Below are positions 6,137 through 11,141 of a stretch of DNA of 11,163 nt, one piece after another (position 1 is the stretch's first letter; each line of letters begins with the position of its first letter). This DNA is from CAJAUT01 sp043809365 (GTDB lineage Bacteria; Patescibacteriota; Microgenomatia; UBA1400; UBA12108). The stretch is taken from assembly GCA_043809365.1 (NCBI GenBank), contig JAZDDW010000018.1, positions 1 through 11,163 on the forward strand, given 5' to 3'. The notes beneath the pieces are model-generated. The model had not been told where the DNA came from, searched no databases, and saw only the letters and a list, made by a program, of their open reading frames with translations. Made by a program: the position numbers and the translations under genes.

Positions 6137-7200
6137 GATCTCGATTGTAACATTTCAACTCCCACCAAAGACCCATTTTCCAAAAGCTTTAACATCGCTC
6201 CACCTCCAGTCGAGACGTGATCAATCCTAGTTAGGTGTGCTTCCTGGCTAATCGCCGCCAGCGTATCCCCACCGCCCACAAGTGTATACGCCGCTTCATT
6301 TGCATTGATTGCTTCGTAAATTGCCTCTGTTCCTGCGCGATATCTTGAGTCCTCCACCTTCCCCATCGGCCCATTCCACACTACTGTCTTCGCCTTCGCT
6401 ATCTCACTCGCATACAGTTTTTGTGTCTCTATCCCAATATCCAGTAGATCACTCCCTTCCACCGGGGTCACAATTCGTGCACTTCCAGTTAATTTCAAGT
6501 TTCTCGCCAAAAACTCGTTAGCTAGCTTTCCTCCCAGCAAGATCACATCAGCTCTCCAGCTCAACGACTCGAGGAGTGCCAATTTATCTTCCACCTTGGC
6601 TCCCCCCATCACTACTACATATGGATGCTCCGGGTTTTCTCTCACCTTAAGTATTGTCTCCACTTCTTCCTCGAACCAAAATCCACCATAACTGGGCAGA
6701 TATTTTGGGATCCCCACGATACTTGCTGACTCTCTATGGCACTCTCCAAAAGCCTCATTCACATAAATATCACCATATTGTGCTAATTGTTTGGCAAATT
6801 CCGGGTCATTCTTGTCCTCACCCGCATTGAGTCTCAAATTCTCCAGCATGATTACCTGACTAGTTTCACTTTGGCACTGTGTCACTGTGTCACAAAGCTT
6901 TATCTTCTGACCTAAAAGGTTGCTCGCATGTTCTACTACAGGCTTTAAAGAATACTTCTCTCGGCCCGCGCCACTCCGAAGCTCCGCAGGAGCGAAGGGT
7001 GGTTTTCCCAAATGACTCATTAAAACTATTTGCGATGCGCCCCGAGCTAAGAGCCACCTAATCGTCGGTAATGTCCGCACGATACGTGTATCGTCGACTA
7101 TTTGGAGGGCCTTCCCGATAGTCACGTTCCAATCTACCCTTACCACTACTCTCTTCCCCCCTACGTCGGCTTGTTCAATTGTTCTCAACTGATTTACCAT
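6133..7200 (-). CDS. pgk: phosphoglycerate kinase
   Basis: Pgk interconverts 1,3-bisphosphoglycerate and 3-phosphoglycerate with ADP/ATP in lower glycolysis. Landmarks: VVVRVDWN near the start, IVLMSHLGKP (58-67), MLENLRLN, VVMGGAKVEDK, VVWNGPMG, GGGDT (309-313) and STGGGA (330-335). I prefer the ATG at 7200 (355 residues); an in-frame TTG at 7212 is possible, and neither has a good Shine-Dalgarno. The gene overlaps the aldolase by 26 bp. Two coding insertions are notable: residues 68-80 (PFAPAELRSGAGR) come from a GC-rich stem-loop element, and residues 102-110 (LCDTVTQCQ) from an octamer array. Both fall between conserved N-domain elements, probably in surface loops, so the enzyme should remain active. 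Confidence 0.95.
   Translation of the reverse strand: MVNQLRTIEQADVGGKRVVVRVDWNVTIGKALQIVDDTRIVRTLPTIRWLLARGASQIVLMSHLGKPPFAPAELRSGAGREKYSLKPVVEHASNLLGQKIKLCDTVTQCQSETSQVIMLENLRLNAGEDKNDPEFAKQLAQYGDIYVNEAFGECHRESASIVGIPKYLPSYGGFWFEEEVETILKVRENPEHPYVVVMGGAKVEDKLALLESLSWRADVILLGGKLANEFLARNLKLTGSARIVTPVEGSDLLDIGIETQKLYASEIAKAKTVVWNGPMGKVEDSRYRAGTEAIYEAINANEAAYTLVGGGDTLAAISQEAHLTRIDHVSTGGGAMLKLLENGSLVGVEMLQSRS
6873..6893 (-). repeat. octamer array inside pgk
   Basis: Two intact units (6879-6885 and 6887-6893) plus a decayed third, 6871-6877, that reads GTGCCAA on the coding strand instead of GTGACAC. In this reading frame an intact third unit would give CAG TGA and end the protein; the change to TGC keeps pgk open. 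The four-helix-bundle gene ends in exactly that frame (GTG ACA CAG TGA). Confidence 0.85.
6974..7002 (-). repeat. GC-rich stem-loop element inserted in frame in pgk
   Basis: Stem GCTCC/GGAGC around a 3-nt loop, flanked by CCGAA and GAAGG, very similar to the element between sufB and the sufD-like gene (3480-3507). It encodes about 13 extra residues directly after the conserved SHLGKP motif of Pgk and before EKYSLKPV, where the family has a loop. Confidence 0.75.
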
Positions 7201-8020
7201 ATTTGTTGACAATATTTATTAATTCATCCATTCGTGTACTAACTACCTCACGGAAAAACTGTTCTCTCGCCTCTCCCTCATACTGCCCAAACTCTTGCCA
7301 TGCCGCCCTCCCGACCGCCATCCCAGCTGCCCCACTCTCGCATGCCATTTTCAGTTGTTCCTTGTATTGCTCATAGGCTACCCCAGCCGAAAGTAGCACC
7401 CACGGTACCTTCAATTTTTTTGTTATTCGCTCACACTCACTCCTGTTTCCTGGATACTCCAATTTAAATATATCCACCGGTAAATCCAAAAGGTCATCAA
7501 CCATCCGCTCGACTAAATATGGCACCTTGTTATTTTTGTAGGATAAAGGTTCCAGGAGGAACACTATTTTCTCTCTTATGCACTCCTCCGCCACCCGCTT
7601 CGCCACGTATTTTTGCTTCTCTGCCAGCTCTCTATTATCAGGATCATAATACAACAGCAATTTTGCAGCACACGCCCCCATCTCCTTTGCTTGCCGTACA
7701 CTCCAATCAGGAAGCAACTCTGTTACTCGTTCCTCTTTTCCTCCGCGATATCCCGTTTTCTCCATCGATAACAACCATCCACATTTTGCGGTTAAATCAA
7801 TTAAATTTTTCCCATCAGTTGGATCAATTAACAACCCAGAAACCCTGTTTTTATCTATTTCTACCATTCTCTGTTTCCACTTCAAAATCTCTGCTTCAGT
7901 TGTTAATTCTGGATTTTCGGGGTGTAAAAGTTTCTTCAGGAGCCCTCTATGATCAATCGCCGCAATCGCGATTTTTCCTTCTTTGGTCAACAACTTCTGT
8001 AAATTATCTATTTTCCCCAT
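7175..8020 (-). CDS. class I aldolase, LacD/tagatose-1,6-bisphosphate aldolase-like
   Basis: The 281-residue protein resembles the LacD/sulfofructosephosphate-aldolase type of Schiff-base (class I) aldolases with a TIM-barrel fold. It has AIDHRG at the first strand (residues 21-26), LLIDPTDG (63-70), AAKLLLYYDPD (118-128), the acidic residue E157 in LLEPLSY, and the likely Schiff-base lysine K186 in DIFKLEYPG. By family it would cleave or form a ketose-1,6-bisphosphate; given the adjacent pgk, fructose-1,6-bisphosphate is a reasonable substrate, making this the cell's possible glycolytic aldolase, but that is inference. It lies 19 bp after hpf and overlaps pgk at its 3' end, so it is part of the same operon. 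Confidence 0.82.
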   Translation of the reverse strand: MGKIDNLQKLLTKEGKIAIAAIDHRGLLKKLLHPENPELTTEAEILKWKQRMVEIDKNRVSGLLIDPTDGKNLIDLTAKCGWLLSMEKTGYRGGKEERVTELLPDWSVRQAKEMGACAAKLLLYYDPDNRELAEKQKYVAKRVAEECIREKIVFLLEPLSYKNNKVPYLVERMVDDLLDLPVDIFKLEYPGNRSECERITKKLKVPWVLLSAGVAYEQYKEQLKMACESGAAGMAVGRAAWQEFGQYEGEAREQFFREVVSTRMDELINIVNKYGKSVENN

Positions 8021-8039
8021 GTCTCCACTATAACATTCC

Positions 8040-8351
8040 CTAACGCTTCTTTCGGTCTTTCAATCTCTCCAAATACTTCCTTACTTCTCTCGTCGCCTTA
8101 TCATAGGCCTGGTCTATCGCCGAGAGGAGTGTCTCACTTTTCCCCTCCGCTACAATCTCGCGACCTGGTAATCGCATGGTTGTTTTGACTTTGTATCCCC
8201 ATCTCTCACCCCTAGATAACGTTACAAATCCCACTCCGATCTTATCCTTCATTCTTCCCAAGTACGTCTCCAGTCCAGCAAACTTTTTGGCAAACTTCTC
8301 CTTAATATCTCCTGTCGTCCCCACCCGATCAAACATCATCTGCCATTTCAT
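8040..8351 (-). CDS. hpf: ribosome hibernation promoting factor, short HPF/YfiA type
   Basis: Short HPF/YfiA proteins bind the 30S decoding region and silence ribosomes in starvation or stress. The 103-residue protein has the expected beta-alpha-beta-beta-beta-alpha pattern, with FAGLETYLGRMKDKIGVGFVTLSRGERWGYKVKTTMRLPG across the sheet and a basic C-terminal helix (DQAYDKATREVRKYLERLKDRKKR), and no C-terminal dimerisation domain of long HPF. The start is well fixed by a strong Shine-Dalgarno five bases upstream. It is the first gene of the long operon leading to pgk and suf. Confidence 0.88.
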   Translation of the reverse strand: MKWQMMFDRVGTTGDIKEKFAKKFAGLETYLGRMKDKIGVGFVTLSRGERWGYKVKTTMRLPGREIVAEGKSETLLSAIDQAYDKATREVRKYLERLKDRKKR

Positions 8352-8356
8352 GGGAA

Positions 8357-8364
8357 TCCTCCTT
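8357..8364 (-). promoter_or_regulatory. strong Shine-Dalgarno of hpf
   Basis: AAGGAGGA on the minus strand, five bases before the ATG of hpf. It is one of only two clear ribosome-binding sites in the window; most other genes here rely on overlap or lack a visible site. It would make hpf the main translation entry point of the operon. Confidence 0.85.
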
Positions 8365-8385
8365 CTCTATTAACTTGTATTAGCT

Positions 8386-9093
8386 TTACTTTAGCACGGC
8401 ATGGATTTGAACCAACCCCTTACCCAAATTGCTTCTATCATTGTGAATTCCAATCCTGAATCCTTGCTGTAAAAGAATTTTCTCAATTTCTTCTAATCTG
8501 TGCCCAGCCCGCGGATGTACTTCTATCAGAATATGTTGAGCATTTCTAAGTGCTATCCCAGCCGCCCTCACCACTTCGTACTCCATCCCCTCTATATCCA
8601 TCTTTAATATATCTATTCTTTGATTCAGTACTTCCGAAATAGCAACCGCCGTAACTTGCGCCTCCCTGGTGGTTTGTATTCCTTTCCAACCCTTTGGGAT
8701 TATTCCCATCCCCGACTTCCACGCATTATCTCCTACCGGATCATTTAATCTCAATAAACCAGTCTTTGGCGCAACCGCTGCCTGGATCAACTCCACATTA
8801 TTCACCTGGTTCTCTTCTATATTCTTCTTTAGTAATGAAAAGTTGTTGGGTTGAGGCTCGTAAGCCCAAACTTTAGCTTCTGGAAAGAGGCGTTTATAGT
8901 ACAAAGTAGTCATCCCAATGTGTGCCCCAAGATCTACGATGGTGGGATCCGCCTTATCTATTTCCAAGTAATAGATATTCTCCCCAAATATCTCTTTCTT
9001 TAGTTCATAAAACTCTTCCGAGTTTTCATACCAGATCTCATATTTCCCTACCTTCGAACTTTGCATGATCTCCATTGTACACGTACTTGACAT
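8386..9093 (-). CDS. FkbM-family SAM-dependent methyltransferase
   Basis: The 235-residue protein has the FkbM methyltransferase signature. The SAM-binding motif I is IVDLGAHIGMTT (52-63), followed by the acidic strand end VWAYEPQPNNF (75-85), and later ILKMDIEGMEYEVV and ILIEVHPR. FkbM enzymes O-methylate sugars or other small metabolites, often in surface polysaccharide or secondary metabolism; the substrate here is unknown. No glycosyltransferases are nearby. The start is uncertain: ATG codons at 9093, 9075 and 9066 are all possible, and conserved sequence begins only at about residue 17. The 9093 start codon overlaps the -35 element of the divergent HTH gene. It lies 34 bp upstream of hpf on the same strand and may be in the same transcription unit. 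Confidence 0.87.
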   Translation of the reverse strand: MSSTCTMEIMQSSKVGKYEIWYENSEEFYELKKEIFGENIYYLEIDKADPTIVDLGAHIGMTTLYYKRLFPEAKVWAYEPQPNNFSLLKKNIEENQVNNVELIQAAVAPKTGLLRLNDPVGDNAWKSGMGIIPKGWKGIQTTREAQVTAVAISEVLNQRIDILKMDIEGMEYEVVRAAGIALRNAQHILIEVHPRAGHRLEEIEKILLQQGFRIGIHNDRSNLGKGLVQIHAVLK

Positions 9094-9115
9094 CTTATTC
9101 GGGTTTTATTAGTAT
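9087..9115 (+). promoter_or_regulatory. sigma70-type promoter giving a leaderless mRNA
   Basis: A perfect -35 TTGACA (9087-9092), a 17-bp spacer and a -10 TAGTAT (9110-9115, four of six consensus bases). Transcription should begin about seven bases after the -10, which is the ATG at 9122 itself. No Shine-Dalgarno precedes that ATG, which fits leaderless translation. The -35 covers the proposed start codon of the divergent FkbM gene, so the two genes may interfere. Confidence 0.65.
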
Positions 9116-9121
9116 TAAAGT

Positions 9122-9739
9122 ATGAGAGACCGTAAATTAGTAGAACAAGTTCAGTTGCTATACAAATCTGGCATTAAAAAGTGTGACATCGCTCGAAAAC
9201 TCAACTTAGACACGAGCAATGTTAGTCGGTGGTGTCGTAGATTATGTTCTCTCGATAAAGTAAATGTGCTAAGTTCACATCAAGAGAAAGAACGTCACCA
9301 CTGGTATACGTACGAAAAGATCGACTTCGCAAAGATGAATCGAAACAGTGCCAAAATACTTCTCTGCATGCTCTATTGGTGTGAAGGATGTAAGTACCCC
9401 GGAACCAATAAGTTGGAGTTTGTTAGTAGTGACGAGATCATGCAAATAACCTTCATAAAACTATTACGGATAGCGTTTAAAAACGAATTAGACGAAACCA
9501 AGTTCCGAGTCATGCTCCAACTACACACTACTCACGATATCAGCAAACAGATTGAATACTGGTCAAACCTTCTTGACATCCCAAAATCACAATTCATTAA
9601 ACCTCATCTAACCATTAAAACGGGCAGTAGGTATCGCAATACCTACAACGGGACCTGCAACCTGCGATATTTTGACTATCGGCTGCTACTGCGAATCATG
9701 GGCACTTACAGTCAAGTTTCAAACCAAATCATCAATTAA
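9122..9739 (+). CDS. HTH protein with C-terminal domain of a LAGLIDADG-like conserved family, function unknown
   Basis: The 205-residue protein starts with a helix-turn-helix: KLVEQVQLLYKSGIKKCDIARKLNL then DTSNVSRWCRRL (about residues 5-42), as in Hin/resolvase-like DNA-binding domains. The rest (75-195) has a pattern I associate with a conserved uncharacterised bacterial family possibly related to LAGLIDADG homing endonucleases: AKILLCMLYWCEG, LEFVSSDEIMQITFIKLLRIAF, a basic-and-His strand (VMLQLHTTHD), IEYWSNLLDIPKSQF, GTCNLRYFDYRLLLRIMG. The acidic residue in WCEG could be a remnant active site, but nuclease activity is not established; a transcription factor is equally possible. It is transcribed opposite to the preceding operon from its own promoter and ends 19 bp before a tRNA gene. 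Family link is from memory and moderate. Confidence 0.65.
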   Translation: MRDRKLVEQVQLLYKSGIKKCDIARKLNLDTSNVSRWCRRLCSLDKVNVLSSHQEKERHHWYTYEKIDFAKMNRNSAKILLCMLYWCEGCKYPGTNKLEFVSSDEIMQITFIKLLRIAFKNELDETKFRVMLQLHTTHDISKQIEYWSNLLDIPKSQFIKPHLTIKTGSRYRNTYNGTCNLRYFDYRLLLRIMGTYSQVSNQIIN

Positions 9740-9740
9740 T

Positions 9741-9749
9741 TGGTATAAT
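9741..9749 (+). promoter_or_regulatory. extended -10 promoter of the tRNA-Ser gene
   Basis: TGGTATAAT, i.e. TG-N-TATAAT with a consensus -10 hexamer, ends nine bases before the first base of the tRNA. Initiation would fall within two or three bases of the mature 5' end, leaving almost no leader for RNase P. No convincing -35 is found at 16-18 bp, which the extended -10 could compensate. Confidence 0.7.
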
Positions 9750-9758
9750 CTCCAGAGA

Positions 9759-9848
9759 GGAAGGGTCGCATAGCGGTCGAGTGCTCTGGTTTACTAAACC
9801 AGCGTGGGCTTATACCTACCGAGGGTTCGAATCCCTCCCCTTCCGCCA
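9759..9848 (+). tRNA. tRNA-Ser with anticodon ACT (unusual)
   Basis: A complete 90-nt class II tRNA with encoded CCA. The acceptor stem GGAAGGG (9759-9765) pairs with CCCTTCC (9838-9844); the discriminator is G9845 and CCA is 9846-9848. The D stem is GCA/TGC, the anticodon stem CTGGT/ACCAG (9786-9790 and 9798-9802), the loop TTACTAA with anticodon ACT at 9793-9795, a long variable arm with stem GTGGG/CCTAC, and a T arm GAGGG/CCCTC with loop TTCGAAT. The long variable arm and G73 point to serine, and ACT would read AGU. Bacteria normally use GCT for the AGU/AGC pair, so A34 is odd; everything else looks functional. Confidence 0.93.
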
Positions 9849-9865
9849 GTTGGAAAATGTCTTTG

Positions 9866-9893
9866 TTGGCTCGCCCTCTGCGAGGGCTCGCCA
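9866..9893. repeat. stem-loop element after tRNA, copy 1
   Basis: GCCCTC/GAGGGC with loop TGC (9873-9887), extended by TGGC/GCCA across a TC/TC internal loop. Same general design as the stem-loops in pgk and between sufB and sufD (GC stem, TGC-like loop, symmetric internal mismatch). No T-tract follows directly, so it is not a standard terminator, though it could protect the tRNA precursor 3' side. Confidence 0.6.
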
Positions 9894-9929
9894 GCCGATT
9901 TTAAGCGCAAATTGGAATTTTTTATCTTT

Positions 9930-9947
9930 GCCCCGCTACTGCGGGGC
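9930..9947. repeat. stem-loop element after tRNA, copy 2
   Basis: A perfect 7-bp stem GCCCCGC/GCGGGGC with loop TACT, 43 bp after the first stem-loop and 53 bp before the recombinase start. No following T-run. With the preceding element it makes the 150-bp spacer between the tRNA and the recombinase stub largely palindromic; no gene is seen in that spacer. Confidence 0.6.
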
Positions 9948-9988
9948 TGACCAAAAGCGGGCTTCCCGAATTTCCATTTTTAATTTTT

Positions 9989-9994
9989 AAGGAG
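9989..9994 (+). promoter_or_regulatory. Shine-Dalgarno of the recombinase stub
   Basis: AAGGAG five bases before the ATG at 10000. It fixes the start and shows that the stub retains a functional translation start even though the gene is cut short. Confidence 0.8.
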
Positions 9995-9999
9995 AAACT

Positions 10000-10116
10000 A
10001 TGAAATATTTTATTTACACTCGAAAATCTACAGACAGCGAAGAGCGACAAGTTTTAAGTATTGAATCTCAAATTTCCGAATTAAAAGAATTTGCCGCCAA
10101 AGGTAAAACCTGTTAA
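10000..10116 (+). pseudogene. N-terminal stub of a serine recombinase (resolvase/invertase family)
   Basis: A 38-residue reading frame beginning MKYFIYTRKSTDSEERQVL and continuing to LKEFAAKGKTC before a TAA stop. The start matches the catalytic N-terminus of large serine recombinases: YTRKSTDSE with the conserved Tyr, Arg and nucleophilic Ser (S10), then SIESQISEL as the first helix. The normal protein runs for about 400-550 residues, so only the first tenth is left. Homology ends after EFAAK at base 10101; the remaining codons to the stop are not recombinase-like. A second, different copy of the same segment (bases 11056-11106) appears after the arsM gene. The stub could still be translated but cannot be active. 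Confidence 0.8.
10051..10101 (+). repeat. imperfect direct repeat, left copy (recombinase segment)
   Basis: 51 bp encoding VLSIESQISELKEFAAK, matching 39 of 51 bases with 11056-11106; the last 20 bases (10082-10101) are identical to 11087-11106. Differences are mainly codon-style (for example AGT versus TCT for Ser), so the two copies come from diverged homologues and not from a recent duplication. The interval between them holds arsM. Confidence 0.9.
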
Positions 10117-10158
10117 GATTATGGGGCTGAACAATTAATTATTAAATTAACATTCAAT

Positions 10159-11055
10159 ATGAACAAAGCAAAAAAACCATGTTGTGGTAAACGGGAAAAA
10201 CCGAAAGAAATTTCTCCCAAAAAAACCGCAGCAAAAATAAAACAAGAAGTTAAAGCACGATATGATGAATTTGCCAAAGAAGGTGGCTCAGCTGAGGGCT
10301 GTTGTCCTTTAGCCGGAGAAAGTACGGAAAGTTTTGCCTTAGAACACGGACTTTATAGTCAAGAAGATCTTGCCTTGATTCCTAAGTTAGCTATTAATCT
10401 TTCTCGAGGTTGTGGGAATCCTACTAGTTTTGCTGATCTCCAGCCAGGTGAAGTGGTCGCTGATTTTGGCTCAGGTGGTGGTATCGATCTCGTTTTGGCA
10501 GCTCATAAAGTGGGACCAACTGGGAAGGTGATGGGGATAGACTTTGCTCCCCATATGATTGAAAGAGCAAAACAGGTAATGGCGGAAGCTGATTTATCTG
10601 ATAGGGTTGAGTTTATTCTCCTGGATATAGAAAACCCCAAAGTTCCAAATAATATTGCTGATGTAGTAATATCCAACTGTGTGATTAATCTCTGTCCTTG
10701 CAAGCCCTGTGTCTACAAACAAATCTTTGACATTCTAAAACCTGGTGGTCGCCTGGCTATTTCTGATATTGTTATCATAGGAGATGTTCATCCAAAAGTT
10801 CGGGAGTACTTCCAGTCTTGGGCAGGGTGTGTAGGAGGAGCAATGCCAGAAGATAAGTATTTTAAGATAGTTCGAGAGGCAGGCTTCAGCCAGCTTAAAG
10901 TTGTAGCGCGCCATATTCTCGGCCCAAAAGAATTAGATGAAATGGCAAGTTGCCCTGGTAAAAAATTTTCTCCCACTTTCTCAGAGGAAAAACTAGCTCA
11001 AATGCAAGGGAAAATAGTCAGTACTAAATTTGTAGCTGTTAAACCAAAAGAATAA
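10159..11055 (+). CDS. arsM: arsenite S-adenosylmethionine methyltransferase ArsM
   Basis: ArsM methylates As(III) to methylated, partly volatile arsenicals, a detoxification route. The 298-residue protein carries the family set: SAM motif ADFGSGGGIDLVLAA (101-115), VMGIDFAPHMIERAK, VVISNCVINL (169-178), LKPGGRLAISDIV, WAGCVGGA (221-228). The As-binding cysteines are present: C48/C49 (EGCCPL), C85 (SRGCGNP), C174 and C224. Unusual are a CC pair at 8-9 and three further cysteines (179, 181, 184) right after the catalytic ISNC motif, where homologues have PDK-like residues. The gene is visibly more A+T-rich than the suf operon, has no arsR or arsB nearby and no clear Shine-Dalgarno, and sits between two recombinase fragments. 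Recent acquisition is likely. Confidence 0.92.
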   Translation: MNKAKKPCCGKREKPKEISPKKTAAKIKQEVKARYDEFAKEGGSAEGCCPLAGESTESFALEHGLYSQEDLALIPKLAINLSRGCGNPTSFADLQPGEVVADFGSGGGIDLVLAAHKVGPTGKVMGIDFAPHMIERAKQVMAEADLSDRVEFILLDIENPKVPNNIADVVISNCVINLCPCKPCVYKQIFDILKPGGRLAISDIVIIGDVHPKVREYFQSWAGCVGGAMPEDKYFKIVREAGFSQLKVVARHILGPKELDEMASCPGKKFSPTFSEEKLAQMQGKIVSTKFVAVKPKE

Positions 11056-11106
11056 GTTCTGTCTATTGAAGGTCAACTTGTTGAGCTAAAAGAATTTGCC
11101 GCCAAA
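11056..11106 (+). repeat. imperfect direct repeat, right copy (recombinase segment)
   Basis: 51 bp encoding VLSIEGQLVELKEFAAK, starting at the very next base after the arsM stop. Homologous to 10051-10101 (39 of 51 bases; 14 of 17 residues). Both copies are in the same codon register at the shared 20 bp, so joining them there would fuse the left stub to the right fragment in frame. Confidence 0.9.
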
Positions 11107-11141
11107 CCGAGTGAAGCTCGGAGTTCCGCCAAAAGCGGAAC
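11107..11141 (+). repeat. double stem-loop element in recombinase fragment
   Basis: CCGAG/CTCGG around TGAAG (11107-11121), followed after one base by GTTCCGC/GCGGAAC around a 5-nt loop (11123-11141). It lies in frame exactly where recombinase homology (EFAAK) pauses, echoing the in-frame stem-loop in pgk. The GAAGCTC core is shared with the pgk and suf elements. Confidence 0.65.

Noticed and set aside
7200..7212. TTG at 7212 as the pgk start
   Set aside because: It would add four residues and lengthen the overlap with the aldolase; the ATG at 7200 fits the family N-terminus better. Not excluded.
7519..8043. Long plus-strand open frame opposite the aldolase gene
   Set aside because: Antisense shadow of a well-supported enzyme gene; the product is rich in Ser, Pro and Leu, as expected from the pyrimidine-rich reverse strand.
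8365..8410. Separate promoter for hpf
   Set aside because: Only weak matches (TTGGTT and TAAAGT on the minus strand at 16 bp) were seen, too poor to call.
9866..9947. Stem-loops after the tRNA as intrinsic terminators
   Set aside because: Neither stem is followed directly by a run of T; the nearest T-run is about 25 bases away from the first stem.
9781..9990. Open reading frame across the tRNA and the following stem-loops
   Set aside because: It covers the tRNA gene and palindromes, starts within the tRNA, and has no ribosome-binding site or recognisable protein.
10121..10138. Five-codon upstream reading frame before arsM
   Set aside because: Too short, no ribosome-binding site; probably chance.
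10051..11106. Simple target-site duplication from a transposon carrying arsM
   Set aside because: The copies differ at 12 of 51 bases, mostly in codon choice, and no transposase or terminal inverted repeats are seen, so duplication on insertion does not fit.
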